Origin: Leptolinea sp. UBA4782 | GTDB taxonomy: Bacteria > Chloroflexota > Anaerolineae > Anaerolineales > Anaerolineaceae | Reading direction: 5' to 3' | Length of the DNA: 24,513 nucleotides | Assembly (NCBI GenBank): GCA_002403095.1 | Contig: DHHC01000044.1 | Coordinates: 1 to 24,513 of the forward strand | Shown: positions 7,566-15,745 of the stretch, piece after piece | Layout of the letters: every line of letters begins with the position of its first letter | Position numbering within the stretch: the stretch's first letter is position 1 | Made by a program: the position numbers and the translations under genes | Notes under the pieces: model-generated | Seen by the model: the letters and a program-made list of their open reading frames with translations, nothing else | Database searches by the model: none | Told to the model about the DNA's origin: nothing

Positions 7566-7603
7566 ATAAACAGGTGAGTTGATATCAAAGGTTACAAGCA
7601 TTC

Positions 7604-8554
7604 GTGGATACCGAGCAGCGGAAATTACTTTATAAACTGGCCGTAGCGTATTACGAAGACGGGCTTACCCAAAAGCAGATTGGAAAAAGATTCGGGGTAT
7701 CACGGATCAAGGTTTCACGGTTGTTGCGGCAGGCGCGCCAGGAGAAAATTGTCAATATCCACATCACACCGGTGGATGACGCCAATATTGACCTGGAGCG
7801 CGTTTTATGCCAGAAGTACGGGCTGGATGAAGTTATCGCGGTGCCGGTAAAGAACGGGCAGGCGGTTGATTTCTACCATGAACTGGGTGTTGCAGCAGCG
7901 GATACCTTACAAAGGTCGCTGCAAAACAAGGAAGTCATTGCGATCACCTGGGGCAGAACCTTAAAAGCAGTGGTCAATAACCTGCCTGCAATGACCAAAC
8001 CGGAGATCCGGGTGGTGCAGGCGCTGGGCGGGATCAACTCGCCGGATGTTGAGATCAACGGATCGGAACTGGCCCGCAAGCTGGCCCAGATCGTGGGGGC
8101 GCGGCCGATTTTGCTTTCATCACCCGGGTTGGTGGCATCCAGGGAGATACGGGATGCCCTGATCAAGGATCCGCAGATCAGCCGGGTGATTGACCTGGCA
8201 GCCAGGGCAGATATAGCCCTGGTTGGGGTTGGGGCGCTGAATCTTGAATCGCTGGCGCGCCGGTACAATATCATCTCCCGGGATGATTTTGAGCGCCTCA
8301 AAGCCCGGGATGTTATTGGAGACATCGGGCTCAGGTACTTTAACTCGCAGGGTGAGCAGGTGGATGATGAATTGCATGACCGCACCATTGGCCTCGACCT
8401 CAACCAGCTGCGCAAGGTGAAACGGGTGATTGGTGTTACTGGAGGCCCGGATAAGGTCGAATCGATCCGGGCGGCATTAAAAGGCAAGCTGATCAATGTG
8501 TTAATAACGGACGACAATACTGGTAAAGCTTTGTTGGAGAATAGTACGGCCTAA
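7604..8554 (+). CDS. SorC-family sugar-responsive transcriptional regulator (second copy)
   Basis: A 316-aa regulator with an N-terminal helix-turn-helix (21-45, TQKQIGKRFGVSRIKVSRLL) and a SorC effector domain (VVQALGGINSP, ILLSSPGLVASREIRDAL, IALVGVGAL). It has the same fold and length as the SorC protein at 3077-4036 but is clearly diverged, so the two likely recognise different ligands. The start is GTG; a weak AAAGG lies 12 nt upstream and no better start is seen. It is followed 37 nt later by an FGGY kinase, its likely pathway partner. It is divergent from the transketolase operon and could regulate both directions through the shared intergenic region. Confidence 0.9.
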   Translation: MDTEQRKLLYKLAVAYYEDGLTQKQIGKRFGVSRIKVSRLLRQARQEKIVNIHITPVDDANIDLERVLCQKYGLDEVIAVPVKNGQAVDFYHELGVAAADTLQRSLQNKEVIAITWGRTLKAVVNNLPAMTKPEIRVVQALGGINSPDVEINGSELARKLAQIVGARPILLSSPGLVASREIRDALIKDPQISRVIDLAARADIALVGVGALNLESLARRYNIISRDDFERLKARDVIGDIGLRYFNSQGEQVDDELHDRTIGLDLNQLRKVKRVIGVTGGPDKVESIRAALKGKLINVLITDDNTGKALLENSTA

Positions 8555-8591
8555 GTATCTATTAGCAACCAGAACCTGATAAGGATTGATG

Positions 8592-10145
8592 ATGGCACAT
8601 TGTTTTATAGGCGTTGACCTGGGTACCGGGGGGGCAAAAACAGCTGTTATTAATGACCAGGGTGAGACACTTGGCTATGCTTTTGAAGAATTCACCATTT
8701 TCACAGAGAAACCCGGTTGGTCTGAGCACGAAGCCAGTGCTTACTGGGATATCACCTGCCGGCTGATCCGCGAATCGATGCTGAAGGGGAATGTCGATCC
8801 GCGTGATGTTAAAGGAATCGCCATTTCTTCCGCTCTGCCTGCCCTGGTGATGGTAGACCGGAACCATAACCCGCTGCAGCGTTCTTACAACCTGATGGAC
8901 CGCCGGGCAACCGAAGAGGTAACCTGGCTTAAGGATAACCTGGGCGAAAAAGAGATTTTCAACATTACCGCCAACCGGCTGGAAGATCATCCCTCCTGGG
9001 TGAACCTGATGTGGGAAAAGAAGCACCGCCCTGAAACCTTCGGCAGGATATTCAAAGCCCTTACCCCTGATGGATACATCACCTTAAAATTGACCGGCAA
9101 AGCAGTTATGCATTACAGTGCAGCCCCATTCGTGGGTGCATTCAACCTGAAAACGATGCAATTTGACACAGGAATGTTAGAAAGGACAGGGATCGATCCA
9201 GCCATCCTGCCGGAGCTGCATTCGTGTGAAGAGGTTATTGGAGAAATCACTCCCCAGGCTGCTGCCGCGACCGGGCTGCTGTCCGGGATACCCGTAGCCT
9301 GCGGCCAGGTGGATTGCAATGCCTCCTGGGTAGGCGCGGGAGCGATCAGCGAAGGTGACCTACAAAGCAACCTGGGCACCGTTGGCAATTTCGGGATCGT
9401 TCATAAAAGCCAGGATTTCATCTATTCCCCAATCGGTTACCTGATGATCAACTTCCCCTACACCGTGGATTCAAAAAATACCCTGGTAACCGTCCCTACC
9501 ACCATGACCGGCGGACAATCGCTGCGGTTCCTGCGGGATGCCTTCGGACAGGCTGAAATGGAAGTGGAAAAACAGCTGGGCGTATCAGCTTATGACCTGC
9601 TGACCATGCAGGCGGAAAAAGTGCCGATCGGGAGTGAGGGGCTGGTGGTTCTGCCTTTCCTGATGGGAGAACGCACGCCGATCTGGGACGCCCAGGCACG
9701 CGGCGTGATCTTCGGTTTATCTTTACAGCACGGTAAAGGCCATGTTGTGCGGGCGATGATGGAATCGGTGGCTTATGCCATGTATGATTCTTTCCGCCTG
9801 ATCAAAGAAGCCGGATTGAAGGTGAATTTCCCGATGGTGTTGAATGAAGGCGGGGCTGTCAGCAGGTTATGGCGTAAGATCATCTCGGATGTTTTCAATG
9901 TGCCGATTGCATTGGTGAAGCGCAGGGTAGGGGCGCCTTACGGCGACGGCATCCTGGCTGGAGTGGCAACCGGGGTGTTCAAAGGTTTTGGCGTAGCCAA
10001 AGATTGGGTCGAATATGTGGAACCCATGGAGCCTTCGGCAGAAAACCATGCCCGCTACATGGAGTATTTCGGTGTGTACAAATCGATCTATGAGCATGTA
10101 AAACCGGATTTTCAATCACTGGCAAAACTGCGCGAAAGCAATTGA
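8592..10145 (+). CDS. FGGY carbohydrate kinase (XylB-like; substrate unknown)
   Basis: A protein of about 517 aa with the FGGY phosphate loop GVDLGTGGAK near the N-terminus and the catalytic base D241 in GQVDCNASWVG. It also has the C-domain stretches LPFLMGERTPIWD and LNEGGAVSRLWRKI typical of xylulose/ribulose/gluconate-type kinases. TTG 8586, ATG 8589 and ATG 8592 are in frame; AAGGA at 8581-8585 gives the best spacing to ATG 8592. The active-site region is unlike that of the GlpK-like kinase on the other side of the SorC genes, so two different substrates are expected. It probably phosphorylates a pentulose or related ketose or sugar acid. No terminator is evident after the stop. Confidence 0.9.
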   Translation: MAHCFIGVDLGTGGAKTAVINDQGETLGYAFEEFTIFTEKPGWSEHEASAYWDITCRLIRESMLKGNVDPRDVKGIAISSALPALVMVDRNHNPLQRSYNLMDRRATEEVTWLKDNLGEKEIFNITANRLEDHPSWVNLMWEKKHRPETFGRIFKALTPDGYITLKLTGKAVMHYSAAPFVGAFNLKTMQFDTGMLERTGIDPAILPELHSCEEVIGEITPQAAAATGLLSGIPVACGQVDCNASWVGAGAISEGDLQSNLGTVGNFGIVHKSQDFIYSPIGYLMINFPYTVDSKNTLVTVPTTMTGGQSLRFLRDAFGQAEMEVEKQLGVSAYDLLTMQAEKVPIGSEGLVVLPFLMGERTPIWDAQARGVIFGLSLQHGKGHVVRAMMESVAYAMYDSFRLIKEAGLKVNFPMVLNEGGAVSRLWRKIISDVFNVPIALVKRRVGAPYGDGILAGVATGVFKGFGVAKDWVEYVEPMEPSAENHARYMEYFGVYKSIYEHVKPDFQSLAKLRESN

Positions 10146-10200
10146 GCCAGTTGATTGACCGTCAGAACATTAAAAAATCGGCGAACCTATTGAAAAAAGT

Positions 10201-10243
10201 TTGAAAAAGCCGTACAATCAATAATTAGATATAAACGTTTACG
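10201..10243 (+). promoter_or_regulatory. Promoter/operator region upstream of the sugar-binding-protein operon
   Basis: TTGAAA at 10201-10206 and TTAGAT at 10225-10230 (18-bp spacer) form a modest promoter. Directly after lies TAAACGTTTA (10232-10241), a perfect 10-bp palindrome of LacI/CcpA operator type, within AAACGTTTACG. An 11-nt near copy lies at the promoter of the SAF-domain oxidoreductase operon (19684-19694). Repression by a LacI-family protein is inferred; none is encoded in the window. Confidence 0.5.
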
Positions 10244-10282
10244 TAACGTCTAAAAATTATTCCCTTGTAGGTTCGTCAAAAG

Positions 10283-10291
10283 AAAGGAGGT
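10283..10291 (+). other. Perfect Shine-Dalgarno sequence with no start codon behind it
   Basis: AAAGGAGGT matches all nine bases of the usual anti-Shine-Dalgarno complement. No ATG, GTG or TTG follows within the normal window; GTG at 10290-10292 overlaps it and meets TAA at once. The real binding-protein gene has its own TAGGAGG just before ATG 10379. The rest of the 10146-10378 gap holds no gene that I can see. Confidence 0.45.
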
Positions 10292-10378
10292 GTAACTCAC
10301 TCACCAGCAAGAAGTAGTTAACCAAGAAAGTGTACCAGAACTACTATCGTGTTGTTTCACAAATTCTAGGAGGATAGA

Positions 10379-11845
10379 ATGGTTAAGAAAACAATTAGCC
10401 GACGTGACTTTCTAAGGGTAAGCGCCCTGGCTGCTGCCGGTGCTGCCCTTGCAAGCTGCGGTCCAAAAGCGACTGAAGCACCAGCTGGCGGCGAAGCCCC
10501 AGCGACCGAGGCACCCGCTGGCGGCGAAGCACCGCCCGCTGAAGGTGTGGTCCTGGACATTATGTCCCTGGCTGAGTATCAGGCTCCCTACCAGGAGATC
10601 TGGAACATCTATGCAGGCGAGAATCCCGGCATTACCGCCAATGTGTTTGCTATCAATGAAGATACCGCTGCCGCTTATGAAGCGAAAGTTGCCGGCGGTT
10701 ACCTGGCAGCCATCGAACTGACCCAGGAAATGCAGATCTTCTTCGATAAGAGCAACTACGAAATGGCACTGGATCTCTCCACGCTCGAATTCGACTGGTG
10801 GGACCGCTTTACCTTCGATGCCAAGAATGCCTGGGCTGACCTGTTTGGCCTGCCCGGTCCCCGCTCGCTGGACTTCATGAAAGGCCAATTTATGGCATGG
10901 CAGTACAATGGCGATGCGATGAAGGAAGCCGGCCTGGATCCCCGCAATGATGTCCGCAGCTATGACGATTTGGTGAAGTGGATGGATGAAGGCAAAGCCT
11001 TTGTTGAAGGTTCAGGCGGCAAGTATGACGCCTTCTGGAAGCAGGGCTGGCACAACTGGATCTTTGGCAATAACTATTCAGAGTGCTTCTGCGACTTCTT
11101 TGCTGATGGCAGTGCAGACCGCCGCGTGGCATGCTGGAAGGGCGAAGCCAAGTTCAACGCTGAGGACAGCCCCTACCGCCACTTCTTCCAGTTCTACCTG
11201 GATGCCAAGGATAAAGGCTGGATCCCGGCAGACATGCCGAACTTGCTGTGGGAAAATGACATGGAAGCCACCTACATCAGCGGTAAGTCTGTCATGATGG
11301 TTCATGGTCCATGGGTATGGGATAAAGCTGCAGCTGCCGGCTCAACCTTCGAACAGGTCGGCCTGCCTGCCACCCCGCCGGTTGACATGGATACCTGGAA
11401 ACAGTTTGCCCTGCCGGTGAACATTGACAACCAGTGGTTTATCCGCGCTGGTGTCGATAAGCTGCCCATCTTCCCGAATATCCAGCATGCCTGGAACTGG
11501 TTCTTCAGCCCGGATATTATCCCGCTGCGCTGCGATGCCGAAGGTCGTATGCCGCTCTACACCCTTGATGCACCGTTCGAAACCAAGGGTTTGCAGTGGC
11601 AGTCGGTTGGTAAGCATATTGGCGTAAAAGGTGGAGATTTTGGTGATGCCACCGAATGGGATGAAGGTCTGACCGGCCTGGTAATGGCAAGCCCGCGCAA
11701 GAAGAAAGGCTCCAAGGGCGTGTTTGACTGGGAATCCAACGGTCTGAACGTCTGGTTTGCCAACCTGTACAGCGGCAAGTGGACGGTCCAGGACTGCCTT
11801 GACGAAGCCCAGAAGAACTACGACGAGAGCTACGAAGCTGCTTAA
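10379..11845 (+). CDS. Sugar ABC transporter substrate-binding lipoprotein (family 1)
   Basis: A 488-aa extracytoplasmic solute receptor. The N-terminus has a twin-arginine-like signal (SRRDFLR, 7-13), a hydrophobic stretch and a lipobox ALASC with C27 as the lipidated residue. A linker of two exact 11-residue repeats (ATEAPAGGEAP, 31-52) precedes the binding domain, a style common in Chloroflexota and Actinobacteria. The body resembles MalE/UgpB-type proteins: YDDLVKWMDEG, SVMMVHGPWVWD, and a terminal region with DWESNGLNVWFANL. TAGGAGGATAG sits right before the ATG. It heads the importer operon, with two permease genes following after an intercistronic hairpin. Several cysteines near residues 240-260 (SECFCDFF ... 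ACWKG) are unusual for this family. The ligand is unknown. Confidence 0.92.
   Translation: MVKKTISRRDFLRVSALAAAGAALASCGPKATEAPAGGEAPATEAPAGGEAPPAEGVVLDIMSLAEYQAPYQEIWNIYAGENPGITANVFAINEDTAAAYEAKVAGGYLAAIELTQEMQIFFDKSNYEMALDLSTLEFDWWDRFTFDAKNAWADLFGLPGPRSLDFMKGQFMAWQYNGDAMKEAGLDPRNDVRSYDDLVKWMDEGKAFVEGSGGKYDAFWKQGWHNWIFGNNYSECFCDFFADGSADRRVACWKGEAKFNAEDSPYRHFFQFYLDAKDKGWIPADMPNLLWENDMEATYISGKSVMMVHGPWVWDKAAAAGSTFEQVGLPATPPVDMDTWKQFALPVNIDNQWFIRAGVDKLPIFPNIQHAWNWFFSPDIIPLRCDAEGRMPLYTLDAPFETKGLQWQSVGKHIGVKGGDFGDATEWDEGLTGLVMASPRKKKGSKGVFDWESNGLNVWFANLYSGKWTVQDCLDEAQKNYDESYEAA
10469..10534 (+). repeat. 33-bp tandem repeat (two copies) in the lipoprotein linker
   Basis: Two adjacent 33-bp units (10469-10501, 10502-10534) encode the same 11 residues ATEAPAGGEAP with a few synonymous differences. 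The repeat extends the flexible linker between the lipid anchor and the binding domain and could change copy number by slippage. Confidence 0.8.
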
Positions 11846-11869
11846 GCAGTAATGCTGTAAAGTTTTGGG

Positions 11870-11900
11870 GCGGTCCCGATCAAAAACCGAGGAGGACCGC
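11870..11900 (+). terminator. Intercistronic hairpin after the binding-protein gene
   Basis: GCGGTCC (11870-11876) pairs with GGACCGC (11894-11900) around a 17-nt loop, with no T tract after it. Hairpins at this position in sugar importers often give partial termination or protect the binding-protein mRNA, so that the receptor exceeds the permeases. That role is inferred. Confidence 0.45.
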
Positions 11901-11923
11901 TCTCACCTTAATGGGAGAAGAGA

Positions 11924-12871
11924 ATGGAAGTGCCTGCCAACCTGCCGACCGTACAACCCATCAAGCCAGCAAAACCAAAACTGAGTAAGATGCAGCGCTC
12001 CCGCATCCGCTCAGACTGGGCATTCATTGCCCCGCAATTCATCATTTTTGTAGTTTTAACCATTGTCCCGCTTTTTGTTGCAATACCAATCTTGTTTACT
12101 GATAAGGCTCAGTTTAATGATCCCCAGGTAAACCCAGTTGGATGGAAAAACTTTACTGCCGTGTTTACCGAACGCAGCGTGCAGGATGATTACCTGCCAG
12201 CATTACAAAAGACTGTCATTTTTGTGTTACTAAACTACACTACCATCTATATCTTTGGACTTTCACTGGCTTTGTTAATGTATGAGGTTGGTTTTAAGGG
12301 GGGGTTCTTTACCATCGTTTATATGCCGCTGATGTTGTCCGGTTTGGCGACAGGGTATGCAGCCGTAATGCTCTTTGCCCAGGAAACCGGGACCGGGAAC
12401 TTACTGCTGATGAAAGCCGGAATTATCAAGGAGCAAATCAACATTTACTCCGCAACTGGAACAGCCTTTATCCTGCCGCTCATGGTTGGCTGGCGGTACG
12501 CTGGCTACAACATGGCTATCTTCCTGTCCGGACTGCTTTCGATCCCTACCGAGACGATCGAAGCTTCGGTTGTTGACGGAGCTTCTTACTGGCAGCGCCT
12601 TTTCCGGATCTACTTTCCCCAGATGCTGCCTTCCTTCATCCTGGCAACGACCATGTGCTTGATCGGATCGTTCTCCGTGTTTGATGAGCTGGTGGCCCTT
12701 GGCGCAACGTATGTCAACCCGGAGGCCAAGCTGCTCAGCATTATCTTCTTCACTTACGGTTTCCAGATCGACCGGCTGGCAATGGGGATGACACTGGCAT
12801 TGGAAACCTTTGTGCCGCTCATGCTGTTAGGTATCCTCCTGCAGCGCTTGCAGCGCAGGCTGCAGTATTAA
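11924..12871 (+). CDS. Sugar ABC transporter permease, MalF-type (CUT1)
   Basis: A 315-aa inner-membrane protein with a basic cytoplasmic N-terminus, a first membrane segment near residues 35-60 (FIAPQFIIFVVLTIVPLFV) and about six predicted membrane segments. The EAA loop that docks the ATPase is present (EASVVDGASYWQRLFRIYFP, near 212-231). The length is normal for this family. A GGGAGAAGAG ribosome binding site precedes ATG 11924. It partners with the next gene to form the translocation pore for the upstream lipoprotein. No ATP-binding subunit is encoded here, so a shared MsmX/UgpC-type ATPase elsewhere is expected. Confidence 0.92.
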   Translation: MEVPANLPTVQPIKPAKPKLSKMQRSRIRSDWAFIAPQFIIFVVLTIVPLFVAIPILFTDKAQFNDPQVNPVGWKNFTAVFTERSVQDDYLPALQKTVIFVLLNYTTIYIFGLSLALLMYEVGFKGGFFTIVYMPLMLSGLATGYAAVMLFAQETGTGNLLLMKAGIIKEQINIYSATGTAFILPLMVGWRYAGYNMAIFLSGLLSIPTETIEASVVDGASYWQRLFRIYFPQMLPSFILATTMCLIGSFSVFDELVALGATYVNPEAKLLSIIFFTYGFQIDRLAMGMTLALETFVPLMLLGILLQRLQRRLQY

Positions 12872-12886
12872 AGTGAGGAGATCAAA

Positions 12887-14011
12887 ATGAGTACACAATT
12901 CTTATCTCCTGAAAAAATCAAAGATACCAAACCCCCTGTGATCGGCTTAAAAGGCCGAAGGATCGGGTTGCGCATTTTTGCTACCGTTATCATGATCGTC
13001 TATAGCGTTGTTACGCTCTTCCCGTTTTATGCCCTGTTCATTCGCAGCTTTGTTCCCACCAAGGAAAGCTCTGAATTGCATTTATGGCTGCCCGAAGTCC
13101 AGGAAGTGAGTGTGAACCAGGAAATAGGCAACCTGGCAGTGTTCTATAACCTGGATATGAAAGCCTTTAAAATTGCCATGGGCATTCCTGAGACAGCTTA
13201 TATACCTTCGCGCGATAAACTGGTGGACGTGGCTGAGAAATACAACCTGAATATCGCTGATATCCAGCAGTACTTTGAGGGTTTCTACCTCTACAACGGC
13301 TGGAATACACTTTTCAGAACCAGCATGAACAGCCAGACTTTCTGGCGGGCGTTGACCCGGACTTTCATTGTTACTTTCTTCAGCCTGTTGTTAAGCATAA
13401 TTCTGTCTATCATGACAGGTTATGGACTGGCAGGATTGAAACGTAAGGACCAGATGACGGTTTATAACATATACCTGCTGCAGATGGTCATCCCGATCAT
13501 GTTGATCATCCTGCCGCAGTACCAGTTGTTTCAGTGGATCTATAACCTCTTTCCACAATATAATGTGCAAGGCAGCGCTTTCCGGTACAGCGCCCAGCTG
13601 ATTGCCTTGATCTTGATCAATATTAAAGGAACCGCTTTATCCACAATGATCTTCACCTCGGCCATAAGCGGAATCCCGAAAGACCTTGAGGATTCTGCCA
13701 TGATTGATGGAGCCAGCCGGATTCAATATTTGCGCCAGATCCTGTTTCCCCTGCTCAAGGTTCCGATCGTCAGCCTGGTCGTGATCCAGCTGCCGGCGTT
13801 TTATAACCAGTTCCTGGAACCGTATGTCTACCTGGATCCGCCGAACTCTACCCTGCTGCCATTCATCCAATCTGCTGTAGGCCAGTTTTCCACCAATTTC
13901 CAGGTGATCTATGCCGGTGTGTTCGCCTCTGTGGTCCCGCTTGTGATCCTTTACCTTGTCTTCCGCAGTTACTTCGTTGAAGGCGTTATGGCTGGAGCTA
14001 TCAAAGGATAA
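12887..14011 (+). CDS. Sugar ABC transporter permease, MalG-type, with a large insertion after TM1
   Basis: A 374-aa inner-membrane protein, about 80-100 residues longer than usual MalG-type permeases. TM1 lies near 29-53. Residues about 57-150 form an extra hydrophilic region before the conserved core resumes at TFWRALTRTFIVTFF. Being between TM1 and TM2 it should face outside, where it could touch the binding protein. The EAA loop EDSAMIDGASRIQYLRQI is present near 262-279, and the C-terminal GVMAGAIKG is typical. It lies 15 nt after the first permease and 2 nt before the chaperonin-like gene. Confidence 0.9.
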   Translation: MSTQFLSPEKIKDTKPPVIGLKGRRIGLRIFATVIMIVYSVVTLFPFYALFIRSFVPTKESSELHLWLPEVQEVSVNQEIGNLAVFYNLDMKAFKIAMGIPETAYIPSRDKLVDVAEKYNLNIADIQQYFEGFYLYNGWNTLFRTSMNSQTFWRALTRTFIVTFFSLLLSIILSIMTGYGLAGLKRKDQMTVYNIYLLQMVIPIMLIILPQYQLFQWIYNLFPQYNVQGSAFRYSAQLIALILINIKGTALSTMIFTSAISGIPKDLEDSAMIDGASRIQYLRQILFPLLKVPIVSLVVIQLPAFYNQFLEPYVYLDPPNSTLLPFIQSAVGQFSTNFQVIYAGVFASVVPLVILYLVFRSYFVEGVMAGAIKG

Positions 14012-14013
14012 GG

Positions 14014-15717
14014 ATGCGCTACGATCCGACAAGACAACACGTAAAGTATCCCTTCTTTAATGCAGGCAAAAAGCGGGAACAGGCAGTAGGGGTAGTATTT
14101 CAACCAAAAACTTACCAGGGTTTTCAAAGAGGGATAAACCTCCTGGCGAAAGCAATCCGCCCGACGTTGGGTCCTTTACCGCGCCAGGTGGCGATGGCAG
14201 GTGTCCGCTACGACCTGCGGGTGGAATTCCTGGATAACGGGGCGGATATCGCCCGCCATATCATCCAGATCGATGATCCAGACGAGGATGTGGGTGCGAT
14301 GTTCCTGCGCGAGGTGCTCTGGAACCTGCAGATGCAGACCGGGGATGGCACCGCAACTGCAGCAGTCCTGTTTGCATCCGTATTCAATGAAGGGGTTCAC
14401 TACATTACCTCTGGTGGAAATGCTTCCCGCCTGAACCTTTTCCTGCACCAGGCGCTGGAGCTGGTAATTGATGAACTTAACAAGCAGGTGGCCCCGCTGG
14501 AAACGGAAGAGCACCTGGTGAATATTGCGGAGTCGCACTGCTTTGACCCGTTGCTGGCCAAATACCTGGGGGAGATGTTTGATGTAGCGGGAGAATTCGG
14601 CCGGGTGGAAGTGCGCCCTGGCAACCGCCGCGAACATGAGCGGGAGTACTTTGAAGGAATGTACTGGGATGTAGGCTTGTTCAGCCGTGAGATGATTACG
14701 GACATGAACAGCTACAAAACCGAGCTGGAAAATGCAGCCATCATCATCAGTGATTTCGATATTCAAAGCCCCGAGGAGCTCTACCCGGTGCTGGAGACAG
14801 CCCTGCGCGAAAATATCCGCAGCCTGTTCATCATGGCAAAAAGTTTGTCTCCCAAAGCGATCAATTTCCTGCTCTCCAACAGGAACCCTGAGCGCCTGAC
14901 CGCTGTTGCCGTAAAAAATCCTGGCCTGGATAATGCCCAACGTAAGGCTGTAATGGAAGATATCGCCATCCTGACCGGAGCCAAACCCTTTGTGAAAGAT
15001 GCCGGGGAAAGCTTCCTATCGGTCAAGCCGGCTGACTACGGCCTGGCACGCAAGATCTGGGCAGACCACGAGCATTTCGGTTTTTCGGGCGGCAAAGGCG
15101 ACCCGCGCAGTATCCGCAAATACATCCAAACCCTTCGCACCCTCTATCAAAACGAAGATGATGTGATCATCCGGGATGAGATTCGGGCGCATATCGGCAG
15201 GCTGCTGGGTGGAACGGCAACTGTTTACGTCAGCGGTTCTACCGATGAAGAAATAAAGGCGAATGTTGAAAATACCAAGCGGACCATTGCCGCGATGCGG
15301 ACTGCAATGCTGGAAGGGGTTGTTCCTGGCGGCGGCCTGGCCTTGCTTGAGTGCATTCCAGCATTGAACGAAAAAATGCATTCCTGCTCAGACATAGACG
15401 AACGCGCAGCATATTACATCTTGACGAATGCTTTACGAGCTCCATTTGAAGCCATCGTTGGAAATGCCGGTTACAAGCCCGATTATGTCAGGGCTCAGAT
15501 GGATGCGGCTGGAATTGGGCACGGGTTTGATGTTAAGACCGGGAAAGTAGTCAGGCTTGATGAAGCTGGTATCCTTGACCCGGCATCCCTGGTAAAGACA
15601 GTGGCTTTCAGCGCCATAAGCAGCGCTGCCCTGGCATTGACTGTTGATGTTCTCGTTCATCACCGCAAACCTGAAAAAGCAGCGCTGCCGGAAAGAGCAA
15701 AGATCCGGAAATTGTAG
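14014..15717 (+). CDS. Divergent GroEL-like (Cpn60) chaperonin paralogue
   Basis: A 567-aa protein homologous to GroEL along its whole length. RGINLLAKAIRPTLGP (39-54), LDNG (73-76, D74 like GroEL D52), GDGTAT (110-115, D111 like D87), EGMYWDVGLFS (214-224, apical), EGVVPGGGLALL (434-445) and GILDPASL (519-526) are all recognisable. Ungapped alignment from LLGG to GVVPGGG places R423 where GroEL has catalytic D398. Apical Y203 and F204 correspond to E226 and M227. An N-terminal extension of about 25 residues is present and the GGM tail is missing. It is therefore not the housekeeping GroEL, and no groES is nearby. AAAGGA (14003-14008) lies inside the end of the permease gene, and the start follows its stop by 2 nt, so the two are translationally coupled. 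A role with the importer or its catabolic enzymes is inferred. Confidence 0.88.
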   Translation: MRYDPTRQHVKYPFFNAGKKREQAVGVVFQPKTYQGFQRGINLLAKAIRPTLGPLPRQVAMAGVRYDLRVEFLDNGADIARHIIQIDDPDEDVGAMFLREVLWNLQMQTGDGTATAAVLFASVFNEGVHYITSGGNASRLNLFLHQALELVIDELNKQVAPLETEEHLVNIAESHCFDPLLAKYLGEMFDVAGEFGRVEVRPGNRREHEREYFEGMYWDVGLFSREMITDMNSYKTELENAAIIISDFDIQSPEELYPVLETALRENIRSLFIMAKSLSPKAINFLLSNRNPERLTAVAVKNPGLDNAQRKAVMEDIAILTGAKPFVKDAGESFLSVKPADYGLARKIWADHEHFGFSGGKGDPRSIRKYIQTLRTLYQNEDDVIIRDEIRAHIGRLLGGTATVYVSGSTDEEIKANVENTKRTIAAMRTAMLEGVVPGGGLALLECIPALNEKMHSCSDIDERAAYYILTNALRAPFEAIVGNAGYKPDYVRAQMDAAGIGHGFDVKTGKVVRLDEAGILDPASLVKTVAFSAISSAALALTVDVLVHHRKPEKAALPERAKIRKL

Positions 15718-15745
15718 TTTTCGGTTGAAATTGGAGGAAAATTTA

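Noticed and set aside
11846..14013. Search for an ABC ATP-binding subunit in the importer operon
   Set aside because: No Walker A/B or LSGGQ-like sequence is present; the next gene is the chaperonin paralogue, so the ATPase must be elsewhere.
14014..15717. Housekeeping groEL
   Set aside because: No groES, divergent nucleotide site, missing GGM tail, and location in a transporter operon.
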